From the NCBI GenBank assembly GCA_964502525.1, contig CAZCXH010000002.1:37628-101627 (forward strand): a stretch of 64,000 bases of DNA, read 5' to 3'. The notes under the pieces are model-generated. The model did not search any database. It worked only from the letters and a program-made list of their open reading frames with translations, and was not told the origin of the DNA. The position numbers were made by a program, and so were the translations under genes. The stretch comes from DATLYB01 sp964502525. Its GTDB lineage: Bacteria; Bacteroidota; Bacteroidia; Chitinophagales; CAIOSU01. Numbering within the stretch: position 1 is the stretch's first letter; every line of letters begins with the position of its first letter. Of this stretch, positions 1 through 8,576 are shown in pieces.

Positions 1-27
1 CGCCTGGAGTTTTTGAGCATTGCATTA

Positions 28-60
28 GACCTGACAGGTTTTCGAAAAACCTGTCAGGTC
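28..60. repeat. Palindromic hairpin repeat, GACCTGACAGG family, copy 1
   Basis: A perfect 15-bp inverted repeat with arms GACCTGACAGGTTTT and AAAACCTGTCAGGTC and a 3-nt loop, just upstream of the uracil-DNA glycosylase gene. A related, slightly diverged copy lies at 30898-30930, so this is a dispersed palindrome. It could act as a terminator for an upstream gene outside the window, or be a mobile REP-like unit. Confidence 0.8.
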
Positions 61-77
61 ATCAAGGTTACGAGAGT

Positions 78-85
78 TATTTTTG
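78..85 (+). promoter_or_regulatory. Putative -7 box (TAnnTTTG) for the UDG gene
   Basis: TATTTTTG matches the Bacteroidota -7 consensus TAnnTTTG and ends 12 nt before the ATG at 98. I see no clear -33 TTTG element. The assignment rests on motif and position only. Confidence 0.45.
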
Positions 86-97
86 GAATTTTGATTG

Positions 98-763
98 ATG
101 GATACTATCACCAGCCTTTCACGGACGATCACCGGCTGCACACGCTGTCCCCGTCTGACGAAATATACCCGTGCAATCGCGTCAACTAAAGTAAGGAGGT
201 TCAGGGAATGGAACTATTGGGGGAAGCCTGTTCCCGGCTTCGGTGATCCGCTTGCTGAAGTGCTCATTATCGGTCTTGCGCCTGCAGCGCATGGCGCCAA
301 CAGAACGGGCAGGATGTTCACCGGAGACTCCTCTGGCGATTGGCTGTATCGGGCATTGCATGAAACCGGGTTTGCCAGCCAGCCGGACAGCACGAGCACA
401 GATGATGGACTTCAGTTGAAAAATGTTTTTATTTCGGCAGTTTGCCGGTGCGCTCCGCCTGACAACAAGCCACTCCCAACGGAAATTGCCAACTGCTCTC
501 CTTTCCTGGAAAAAGAAATTGAATTGCTGCGAAACGTGAAGGTGATTGTATGCCTCGGTCAAATTGCCTTCACCCGCTATTGCAAACTTCACGCTTTAAA
601 AGGGCTCGCTTTTTCTCATGGAAAAAAATACAAATTGGATGATGGAACAATCCTGATCAGTTCTTACCATCCGAGCAGGCAAAACACCAATACCGGAAAA
701 CTGAAATGGCGCCATTGGCTGAACGTGTTTCAGGATGTGCGATCCATCGTTGAAAAAGGTTGA
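98..763 (+). CDS. Family 5 uracil-DNA glycosylase (UDGb-type)
   Basis: Base-excision repair enzyme predicted to remove uracil, and by family knowledge also hypoxanthine, from DNA. The 221-residue protein has the family 5 motif GLAPAAHGANRTGRMFTGD near residues 58-76 and a second active-site motif SYHPSRQNTNTG near the C-terminus. N-terminal CTRC (C14, C17) plus the later cysteines around VCRC and ANCSP fit the four ligands of the 4Fe-4S cluster of family 4/5 enzymes. An in-frame TTG lies one codon upstream (95), but the ATG at 98 is preferred. The gene is convergent with the next one with only 4 nt between stop codons. A TAnnTTTG box sits upstream. Confidence 0.9.
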   Translation: MDTITSLSRTITGCTRCPRLTKYTRAIASTKVRRFREWNYWGKPVPGFGDPLAEVLIIGLAPAAHGANRTGRMFTGDSSGDWLYRALHETGFASQPDSTSTDDGLQLKNVFISAVCRCAPPDNKPLPTEIANCSPFLEKEIELLRNVKVIVCLGQIAFTRYCKLHALKGLAFSHGKKYKLDDGTILISSYHPSRQNTNTGKLKWRHWLNVFQDVRSIVEKG

Positions 764-767
764 ATCC

Positions 768-2417
768 CTACCACTTGAATTTCCCGGTGAATTTTTTCGC
801 CCCGCATGTTACCATGCAGAAATAAATTCCAGGATATGAATAGAATCCTGCATTCAACCCGTTTTGAAGAAAAGCATTTTCCTCAAACAATTTTCTTCCC
901 GTAATATCAAAAATTTCAATTAACGCGTTGCCCAGGACATCATCATTTGAAAACCTGATATTGACAGACCCCGTCTGCGGATCAGGGGAGATGATGATTT
1001 CAGAAGAGTTAACCTTTTCAATTCCGGAAGCAATTTCGCTTAAGCAATACCGGCTGCCGGTTTGAACCGGTTCATATTGAGGGCTTTCAATCACATCCTC
1101 TGTAACCAAAGCTGGCCGCAGGTCTGCTGCATCCGCTTCAAAGCAAACGTTGCTGAGTTTCAAATTTTTAACATGACGCGCATACAACCCTTGCGCAGGA
1201 ATCGTATCACCAAATATGTCACAGTTGGGGCGATCGGTTTCGTTTTCCGGGACAATATATCCAGGGCGAACCTCCTGCTCTCCTCCGGGAAAATTGACGG
1301 TAACATCTTCCAGCGTCACATCCTCAACATAATAACCCGGTATCCCGGTGATTGAACTTGTCAGATTGCTTTCAGCAGTGATGGTGATATTTTGAAAACT
1401 GACATTCCTGATATAGCCTACCGGAGGCGTTGGCGCAGCAGGCGTGTATTTTCTCCCCTGATTGCCGAGGCGAAGGAACAGCGCGGTATTCACGCCAGCC
1501 ATGGTGATATTGCGGAGCGTGAGACTGTCAATGAAGCCGCCATCCACAATGGAGAGGTTCATGCCGCAATCCGCTGTGGGAATAATGCTGTGAGGCTGCA
1601 CCACGCAATCCTCAATCAGGATGTTTCTAAATCCTCCGGTCGTTTCCGTTCCTATTTTGATGGCCCGCGCAACCGTTGAAACCGTGCAGTTGCGGATAAC
1701 AACGTTCTCGCAGTTCAATGGCGTAGTGGTTTTCAACACCAACGGGTCGTCAAGCGAACTGACGGTGCAGTTTTCTATCAGCACATTGCGGCAGGCGTCA
1801 ATGCCGATTCCGTCATTATTGGAATTGGAGTTGTTGGATACCGTGACATTGCGGATGGCGAGCGAATCAACATCGAGGTTGTGCATCATCCAGAAAGCGG
1901 CATTCACAAGTTCAATGCTGTCATACATTACGTTTTGGCAAGAAATGATCCGGATACCGTAAGGGCGTTCGTTCGCTCCGAGAAATGAAAATCCGTTCCC
2001 GTCAACGGTCCCTGTGCCGGTAATGGAAATATTGTGCCGGTTTTCGGCATAGATGATTGACTTCTGCGAATTCTCATCGGCAAGGGAGCGCAGGGCGGGA
2101 ATCATATCAGGGTAATGGCTGATGTTTGTACTGCCTTTCAACGTTCCAACAACGCGAAGATTAACATTGCTTTTAAGCATAATCGTGCCGGTGACAAATG
2201 TGCCGGAAGGCACGAGCACGGTTCCACCGGCAATTGCGCATGAGTCAATGGCATCCTGGATAGCGTTGGTGTTAACCGTGCTGCCGTTGCCGATAGCGCC
2301 AAAATCAGTGATATCCCATGTTTGGGCAAATGATAGGATTGAGCAAAGCGCGAAGCAGGCAAAAGCGGTCAGAACTCTCATCAAAAGAATTGAATCCGCT
2401 AAAAATAATGTTTTCAT
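768..2417 (-). CDS. Secreted GH28-like parallel beta-helix protein with T9SS C-terminal domain
   Basis: Predicted secreted pectinase-like protein. After a hydrophobic signal peptide the N-terminus carries the typical GH28 opening (DFGAIGNGSTVNTNAIQDA, then GGTVLVPSGTF and LKSNVNL). Right-handed beta-helix repeats with regular N-x-x-I/V-x-N-C steps follow. Residues resembling the GH28 acids are present (NNDGIGID and SLDDPLVLK) and KIGTET resembles the RIK site, but I cannot find the usual GHG histidine motif, so activity may differ. The last ~80 residues (from about EIIISPDP) look like a type A T9SS sorting domain. I chose ATG at 2417 because it begins the signal peptide; an upstream TTG at 2432 is less likely. 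Confidence 0.8.
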   Translation of the reverse strand: MKTLFLADSILLMRVLTAFACFALCSILSFAQTWDITDFGAIGNGSTVNTNAIQDAIDSCAIAGGTVLVPSGTFVTGTIMLKSNVNLRVVGTLKGSTNISHYPDMIPALRSLADENSQKSIIYAENRHNISITGTGTVDGNGFSFLGANERPYGIRIISCQNVMYDSIELVNAAFWMMHNLDVDSLAIRNVTVSNNSNSNNDGIGIDACRNVLIENCTVSSLDDPLVLKTTTPLNCENVVIRNCTVSTVARAIKIGTETTGGFRNILIEDCVVQPHSIIPTADCGMNLSIVDGGFIDSLTLRNITMAGVNTALFLRLGNQGRKYTPAAPTPPVGYIRNVSFQNITITAESNLTSSITGIPGYYVEDVTLEDVTVNFPGGEQEVRPGYIVPENETDRPNCDIFGDTIPAQGLYARHVKNLKLSNVCFEADAADLRPALVTEDVIESPQYEPVQTGSRYCLSEIASGIEKVNSSEIIISPDPQTGSVNIRFSNDDVLGNALIEIFDITGRKLFEENAFLQNGLNAGFYSYPGIYFCMVTCGAKKFTGKFKW

Positions 2418-2459
2418 GGGAAGGGAAGGCAAACAATCTTAAACCGCAATTTCAGGCTT

Positions 2460-3866
2460 TCAGCGATACTGATTCACCACCTGCTGCACGGCAAGGTCTT
2501 TTTCCATTTTCGGAGCCACCTCGAAAATGACGGGGTGAAGCTTGAAATCAATCAGCAACGCCTTTTCAAGGTTGAGAAGGGATTCCTTTTTATTGCCGAT
2601 TAAATAATAGTAGGCGCTTTTAACATAGATGATATCTGCCGGATCATCGAACTCTTCGCAGGCGTCATCCAAAACGGTAAATGCGTCACGATGCATCCCT
2701 GATTCGAGGAGCGTGCGCGCCAGAGCCAGCCAGGCATCACGCGAGTTAGGGCGTATGTCAATGGCTTTGCTGAACAGCTCGATAGCCAAATCCAAATCAC
2801 CCAACTCATAGTTGGCATCAGCAAGCATTTCCAAATAATCCGGATCATCGTCTTTCAGCTTGCAGGCTCTTTCAAAAGAGGTGAGCGCGTTGTTCCACTT
2901 CTCTTCCTCGCGGTAACACAAGCCGATATGGAAAAAGGCTTCATGAAAATGCGGATCAATGTTTATTGCCTTGCGGTAGTAGTTGCGCGCATTGCCGTAA
3001 TCTTCGAGGCACTGGTAACACTCCCCTATGCCGAAGTAAACTTCTTTTGACGGTCGGGCAACTTCAAGCGCGCCCTTGTAATACTCAATCGCTTTGGGGT
3101 ATTGCTCCATCCTGAAAAGCACGTCCCCGCAATCCTTGTGGGCATACTCAAATTTCTCATTGATGGCGATCACGAAATCGAAAGCCTCCACTGCATTTTC
3201 CAATTCACCCGTTCCAACGTAAGCATGGGCAAGATTGAACCATGCGAGGTGGCTGTATGGACGCAGGTCAATGATGCGCCTGTGCAGCTCAACGCTCTCC
3301 TTGAATTTCTCGGCAAACTGAACGCAGAACCACATGCGGTTGAGCGCCTCTTCGTTGCCGGCATCATGCTCAAGCGACTGTTTCAGACATTCAAAAACCT
3401 GACCATACTTCTCCCACTCCTCGTAGATGTCGGCAAGTTCGAGATAAAGCGATCCGATGTCGTCCTCCTCGCAGATCTCCATGGCATATTCAATGGTTGC
3501 AACAGCCTTTTTGTAATCATCCATCCATACGTACACGTCCGCCCGCAGCAGGTATAGCTGTATCTCATGTTTGTCAAGGACTTCAGCTTTATCCAGCGCT
3601 TCGAGCGCCTGGTCAAACAGCTTCATATCGAAAAGAAACTGCGCTTTTTTAACCAGAAAATATGCTGAAAAAGGATATTGGATGATTGCCTGATCCGCCA
3701 CTTTTGAAGCCTTGTCGTTCTTTTTCTTCCGCTCGTAGTAATCAATCAGTTGTTCGTAGGATGATTCTTCAAGGAAAAGATGGGAATTGGTTCTTTCCAT
3801 CTCTTCAAAATGGGCTGCAAGGTCGCTCACCTTCAGGTGGTCATCGAATGGGTTGCTCGCAGACAT
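2460..3866 (-). CDS. Cytoplasmic tetratricopeptide repeat protein
   Basis: A 468-residue protein without signal peptide, composed almost entirely of TPR units (roughly ten; clear examples are around SRDAWLALARTLLESG, PHFHEAFFHIGLCYREE and SHLAWFNLAHAYVGTGEL). TPR arrays are scaffolds for protein-protein contacts; the partner is not evident. The gene is on the same strand as the downstream beta-helix gene with a 42-nt gap and is divergent from the M1 peptidase gene. Similar cytoplasmic TPR proteins are common in Bacteroidota, but I do not recognise a named function. Confidence 0.8.
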   Translation of the reverse strand: MSASNPFDDHLKVSDLAAHFEEMERTNSHLFLEESSYEQLIDYYERKKKNDKASKVADQAIIQYPFSAYFLVKKAQFLFDMKLFDQALEALDKAEVLDKHEIQLYLLRADVYVWMDDYKKAVATIEYAMEICEEDDIGSLYLELADIYEEWEKYGQVFECLKQSLEHDAGNEEALNRMWFCVQFAEKFKESVELHRRIIDLRPYSHLAWFNLAHAYVGTGELENAVEAFDFVIAINEKFEYAHKDCGDVLFRMEQYPKAIEYYKGALEVARPSKEVYFGIGECYQCLEDYGNARNYYRKAINIDPHFHEAFFHIGLCYREEEKWNNALTSFERACKLKDDDPDYLEMLADANYELGDLDLAIELFSKAIDIRPNSRDAWLALARTLLESGMHRDAFTVLDDACEEFDDPADIIYVKSAYYYLIGNKKESLLNLEKALLIDFKLHPVIFEVAPKMEKDLAVQQVVNQYR

Positions 3867-3974
3867 TCGGCAGATGGTTGTCTTGTTTAAAAGTACGGGC
3901 TAAAAGTAAAGAATTCCATTTTAACTTTCCGCAGTATCTTGCAAAAATTTCTCAACACGGGAGTTAATGCAATA

Positions 3975-6900
3975 ATGACGCGAGTTTTCACGCTGTTACT
4001 GCCGTATTTTTTTTCCACATTTTTCCTTCCTGCTCCGGTTTTTTCGCAAAATCCACCTTACTGGCAGCAAAAAGCCAGCTATGCCATTGAAGTGAGGCTG
4101 GATGACGTCAGGCACGAACTGCACGGAAATATCAGAATAGAATACACCAACAATTCTCCGGATACTCTTTCATTCATCTGGTTTCATTTGTGGCCCAATG
4201 CCTATAAAAATCTGAACACTGCCTTTGCAAATCAGCAGTTGGAAAACCGCAACACAAAATTCTATTTCTCAAAACCCGAAGAGCGCGGATACATTGACAG
4301 CCTTGACTTTCGATCCGAAGGCCGGAAGCTGGAATGGCAATATGATTCCATCCACATTGACGTCTGCAAGGTGTTTTTGGCAGAACCGCTTGCGAGCGGA
4401 GAAACCCTAACTGTCACCACGCCCTTTCATGTGAAAATCCCCGAAAGTTTTTCGCGCCTTGGGCATGTCAGGCAATCTTATCAGATTACGCAATGGTATC
4501 CCAAGCCGGCCGTGTATGATAATAATGGCTGGCACCCGATGCCTTATCTGGATCAGGGAGAATTCTATTCTGAATTCGGCTCGTTTGACGTGAAGATTAC
4601 GCTGCCGAAAAATTATGTAGTGGGCGCATCCGGCAATTTGCAGAATGAAGATGAGTTGCAATGGCTGAATGAGCTTGCGGAGAAAACTGCGAAGCTGACA
4701 AAATTTGAAGGCGATGAAGGCTTTCCTCCATCGGACAGCGTCATGAAAACATTGCATTACAAGCTCGATAACGCTCACGACTTCGCCTGGTTTGCCGACA
4801 AACGGTTTCATGTGCTGAAGGGCGAAGTGGCGCTTCCTCATTCGCAGCGAAAGATTACAACATGGGCGATGTTCACCAACCATGATGCAGACCTTTGGAA
4901 AAACAGCCTCGAATATCTTCACGATGCAGCTTACTATTATTCGCTTTGGATTGGTGATTACGCATACGATCAGGTGACTGCCGTGGAAGGAGCGCTGAGC
5001 GCAGGCAGCGGAATGGAATATCCAACCATTACGATAATCGGCAGTTCAAGAAATGCATCCGAACTCGAAACAATCATCATGCACGAGGTGGGGCATAACT
5101 GGTTTTACGGCATGCTTGGAACGAACGAGCGCGACCATCCGTGGATGGATGAGGGCATCAACTCGTTTTATGAGAACCGTTATCTGCTCAGGAAATATCC
5201 CGATAAGAAATGGCTGTCTCAATTCAAGTTCGATGGAGTGAAGCGTTTCCTTGATCTGAATAATTATCCGCTTGATTTCACCGATGAACTGGGTTATCTC
5301 TACACCGCCACCCGCCATCTTGACCAGCCCATCGAACTGCCCGCGGTGAAATACTACTACATCAACTACGGAACCATCGTTTATTTCAAAACGGCAATAG
5401 TTTTTAAGCATCTGCAGGCTTATCTCGGTGACAGCATTTTCGACAATATCATGCAGCGCTATTTTGACGAATGGAGATTCAAGCATCCGCAGCCGGAAGA
5501 TTTGCGGACGCTGTTTGAAACGATGAGCGGGAAAAATCTGTCATGGTTTTTCGATGATTTAATCGGAACGGATAAAAAGATGGATTACAAAATTTCAAAG
5601 ATCAAAAAAGACAAGGTCAACAACATCCACACGCTGAAGGTTGCCAATAAATCGGGAATCGCTGCGCCTGTTTCCGTATCAGCCCTCCGCAAAGACACGG
5701 TGGCGAAAACAATCTGGATGGAAGGCTTTGAAGGCGAAAGGGAAATCGAAATCCTCAATGAAAAATATCAGCAGTACCGCATTGATGCGGCAGGAGCTAC
5801 AACCGAAATTAAACGCAGGAACAACAACTACCGTGTAAGCGGCTTGCTGCATAAATCAGAACGGCTGCGTTTTCAGATGTTCGGCAGCGTTGAAAACCCG
5901 CAACGGACGCAATTGTTTTTCACGCCCGCAGTAGGCTGGAATAACTATGACAAGACATTGGTGGGTATTGCATTTTACAATCACGTCCTGCCGTTTAAAA
6001 GGTTTGAGTTCGAACTGGTGCCGCTGTTCGGAACGGGCTCGCTTCAGTTTGCGGGGATGGGAAGCGTTGGTTACAATTTCTATCTGAAGAAGAGCAGGCT
6101 GCACAACATCAATCTGAGCTTGCAGGGCAGGCGGTTCAGTTACGATTTGTTTCCCGATGCGCTCAACTATAATAAAATACAGCCGGTGCTTTCATTTGAG
6201 TTCAGGAAAAAAAATCCCAGAAGCTGGGTGGACAAGAAGCTTGTGTTGCGCAACGTGCAGGTGTGGCAGGATCACCGCGAATACAATCAGGAGTTGAAGG
6301 CGTATGAAAATGTCACCACCCGTTATTGCCTGAATGAAGCCGCTTTTTTTTGGAACAACTCCCGTGTGATTAACCCTTTTGGCTTCAGCCTCGCTTTGCA
6401 GCAGCAGCGGGAAAATTTCATCCGTGTTTTTGGCGAGTTCAACTGCAAGATCACCTACGACAGCGAGAGGAAGGGACTTTTCATCCGGCTTTTTGCCGGA
6501 GGTTTCCCGTACAATAACCGGGATGAAAGCAAAATTCCCGATCCGAGATTCAGGATGAACTTTTCCACCGGCAAGGAACTATATCAAAAGGATTTTCTTT
6601 TTGACGAATATTTCTTCGGTAGAAACGAAACCGAGATTTTCTCATCGCAGCAGGTAGTTGCCAAAGAAGGCGGGTTCCGTTCGCATAATAATTTCGGACA
6701 AACGGATAAATGGATCACAACGGTAAATCTCACTTCCACCATCCCGGGAAAAATTCCAATCCGTCCATACACCAGCTTTGGCATTTATGGCGATGAAGGT
6801 TCAAACTTCAATATGGCTTATGAACTTGGCTTAGCGGTAGCCATTCTTCCCGACATCTTTGAAATTTATTTTCCCTTGGTTTCAATTACGCAATACACCC

Positions 6901-7061
6901 CCGAAGGCGGTGACACCGAAACAGCCAAGTGGTATCTTGGCTTGGACAAGGAAGATCCGGACAACCTGTATTATGGAGAAAAATACTGGAGCCTCATCAC
7001 CTTCCAGTTCAACATCAAAAAGATGAATCCGTTTGATGCAGTGAAGAAGCTGCCGTTTTAG
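3975..7061 (+). CDS. M1-family zinc aminopeptidase with beta-rich C-terminal half
   Basis: Large (1028 residues) exported metallopeptidase. Gluzincin signature HEVGH at H370-H374 is followed 19 residues later by the third ligand in MDEGINSFYE, the HExxH-x18-E pattern of family M1. GSGMEYPT upstream corresponds to the GxMEN substrate-anchoring motif. A signal peptide (MTRVFTLLLPYFFSTFF...VFS) starts at ATG 3975, 12 codons inside the longest reading frame. After about residue 600 the sequence loses peptidase character and consists of short alternating aromatic/polar strands, suggesting an outer-membrane barrel-like domain that could hold the enzyme at the cell surface; this is inference. Likely role: peptide degradation outside the inner membrane. 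Confidence 0.88.
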   Translation: MTRVFTLLLPYFFSTFFLPAPVFSQNPPYWQQKASYAIEVRLDDVRHELHGNIRIEYTNNSPDTLSFIWFHLWPNAYKNLNTAFANQQLENRNTKFYFSKPEERGYIDSLDFRSEGRKLEWQYDSIHIDVCKVFLAEPLASGETLTVTTPFHVKIPESFSRLGHVRQSYQITQWYPKPAVYDNNGWHPMPYLDQGEFYSEFGSFDVKITLPKNYVVGASGNLQNEDELQWLNELAEKTAKLTKFEGDEGFPPSDSVMKTLHYKLDNAHDFAWFADKRFHVLKGEVALPHSQRKITTWAMFTNHDADLWKNSLEYLHDAAYYYSLWIGDYAYDQVTAVEGALSAGSGMEYPTITIIGSSRNASELETIIMHEVGHNWFYGMLGTNERDHPWMDEGINSFYENRYLLRKYPDKKWLSQFKFDGVKRFLDLNNYPLDFTDELGYLYTATRHLDQPIELPAVKYYYINYGTIVYFKTAIVFKHLQAYLGDSIFDNIMQRYFDEWRFKHPQPEDLRTLFETMSGKNLSWFFDDLIGTDKKMDYKISKIKKDKVNNIHTLKVANKSGIAAPVSVSALRKDTVAKTIWMEGFEGEREIEILNEKYQQYRIDAAGATTEIKRRNNNYRVSGLLHKSERLRFQMFGSVENPQRTQLFFTPAVGWNNYDKTLVGIAFYNHVLPFKRFEFELVPLFGTGSLQFAGMGSVGYNFYLKKSRLHNINLSLQGRRFSYDLFPDALNYNKIQPVLSFEFRKKNPRSWVDKKLVLRNVQVWQDHREYNQELKAYENVTTRYCLNEAAFFWNNSRVINPFGFSLALQQQRENFIRVFGEFNCKITYDSERKGLFIRLFAGGFPYNNRDESKIPDPRFRMNFSTGKELYQKDFLFDEYFFGRNETEIFSSQQVVAKEGGFRSHNNFGQTDKWITTVNLTSTIPGKIPIRPYTSFGIYGDEGSNFNMAYELGLAVAILPDIFEIYFPLVSITQYTPEGGDTETAKWYLGLDKEDPDNLYYGEKYWSLITFQFNIKKMNPFDAVKKLPF

Positions 7062-7103
7062 GAAAAGGCATAAGGTAATTGGAATCTAAAGCCGTCATCT
7101 TTT

Positions 7104-7173
7104 GAAAAAATGCAAAAGGCAAATTTGCAAAGGGCAATCGCTTTCTTGCCTTTTGCACTTTGCCTTTTTCTTG
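7104..7173. repeat. Iterated-word inverted array, GCAAAAGGCAAA word
   Basis: In the convergent gap between the M1 peptidase and the next gene, variants of GCAAAAGGCAAA are repeated (7104-7137), then the complement (TTGCCTTTTGC, CTTTGCC) follows at 7146-7170. The two arms can pair into a long hairpin ending in a T run, which could terminate transcription from either side. It uses the same word family as the array at 34360-34500. Confidence 0.7.
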
Positions 7174-7201
7174 GGCTTGTTCGATTTCAAATTGAGGTGT
7201 A

Positions 7202-8461
7202 TTACGTCTTCTGCGGTTTCTTCTTCGCTGCGGGGAAGAGGACGTTGTTGAGAATCAGCCGGTAGCCCGGTGAGTTGGGGTGCAGATTCAAATCGGTGGG
7301 GGGGTCACCGACAAAGTGCTGATAATCTTCAGGATCATGGCCGCCATAAAACGTCCAGGTGCCGAAGCCATGGCTGCTGTGAATATAACGCGCTTCACTG
7401 GCTGATTTGTTTTCACCCATCACCAGCACTTCCGACTTGATAATCTCATTTCTGAACGCGGTGGTTTGCCCCATGAATCCTTTGACCGTTCGCGTGTGAC
7501 ATTGCGTAAGCATGGTGGGAACCGGATCCCACTTGGCTGAAAATTCAAACAGGGTGAAATAATCAGTACTGGGCGGCACCTGCCTCGGAACAGGCACGTC
7601 AATGTTAGCAAATTCGTATTGGTAAGGGTTCATCTCCAGTTTAAATTTTTCAAATGCAAAAGTTTTACCATAATCGAGCTTCTGCTGCGCCTGCGGGTCA
7701 GGGGGATCGCCATCAAACATCTGGTCGCAAATATCATCTCCTTCGGCAGCTAATGCAATGTCATAAGAATCAGTTGCCGAGCACATCGCAAACATGAATC
7801 CGCCACCCACCACGTAGTCCCTGATTTTTTGCGCCACCGCGAGTTTCAGTTGCGATACTTTGCTGAATCCCATTTTAGCCGCATCAGCCTCTGCGTCACG
7901 CACCTGCTGCTGATACCATTGCTGGTTGCGGTATTGTCCATAAAATTTTCCGTATTGTCCGGTAAAATCTTCGTGATGAAGGTGGAGCCAGTCATATTTC
8001 GGAAGTATTCCTGAGAGGACTTCTTCATCATAAATCAGATCATAAGGAATTTCTGCATACGTCAAAACCAGTGTCACGGCATCGTCCCACGGCAGGTTGT
8101 AGGGTGGCGCATACACGGCAATTCTGGGCGCTTTCTCCATTTTCACAATATCCATGTTCACCTCCGGATTGGCGATTTCAGCCTGTATTTTGGAGTATTG
8201 CCCGTCAGCAAGCACCTCATAGGAAACTCCGCGGATCTGACATTCCTGTTCGAGAGCGGCTGCGTGTTTGTAAGCAAAAGAACCTCCGCGGTAATTCAGC
8301 AGCCAGTCAACGCTCACGCCATTCTTCAAAATCCAGTAAGCAACCCCATAAGCCTTAAGATGATTTTTTTGCTCTGTATCCATCGGAATGAGGACATACG
8401 CAGCACGAAGGGGAGCAGAAAAAACGATGAAAACAATGGTAATATATGCGAGTATCTTCAT
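7202..8461 (-). CDS. Secreted protein of the family often labelled asparagine synthetase B
   Basis: 419 residues with a signal peptide (MKILAYITIVFIVFSAPLRA). The family is frequently named asparagine synthetase B in Bacteroidota genomes, but the protein has neither an N-terminal nucleophile glutaminase nor an ATP-pyrophosphatase site, so that name is doubtful. The central VVGGGFMFAMCSATDSYDIAL resembles the nucleophile-elbow region of class I amidotransferase-like folds with a possible Cys, and YGGHDPEDYQH near the end is conserved-looking. An extracytoplasmic role is likely; function unknown. It lies downstream of icd on the same strand, separated by an iterated-word array. Confidence 0.6.
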   Translation of the reverse strand: MKILAYITIVFIVFSAPLRAAYVLIPMDTEQKNHLKAYGVAYWILKNGVSVDWLLNYRGGSFAYKHAAALEQECQIRGVSYEVLADGQYSKIQAEIANPEVNMDIVKMEKAPRIAVYAPPYNLPWDDAVTLVLTYAEIPYDLIYDEEVLSGILPKYDWLHLHHEDFTGQYGKFYGQYRNQQWYQQQVRDAEADAAKMGFSKVSQLKLAVAQKIRDYVVGGGFMFAMCSATDSYDIALAAEGDDICDQMFDGDPPDPQAQQKLDYGKTFAFEKFKLEMNPYQYEFANIDVPVPRQVPPSTDYFTLFEFSAKWDPVPTMLTQCHTRTVKGFMGQTTAFRNEIIKSEVLVMGENKSASEARYIHSSHGFGTWTFYGGHDPEDYQHFVGDPPTDLNLHPNSPGYRLILNNVLFPAAKKKPQKT

Positions 8462-8520
8462 AAGGAGAATCTAACGGATATTGATTCGGAAAATTTTGTA
8501 GAGTTCGTCATGTGGAGTTC

Positions 8521-8576
8521 ATCATCACCGAATTATCAAATTATCGAATCACCGAATCAGCAAATCACCGAATCAC
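8521..8576. repeat. Iterated-word array, CGAATTATC/CGAATCACC words
   Basis: About seven imperfect copies of a word of the type ATCACCGAAT / AATTATCGA are iterated here. The last unit supplies the stop codon of icd (TCA on the plus strand at 8573-8575). Only one arm is visible. The same words recur at 43243-43352 and 48556-48644. Confidence 0.75.
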
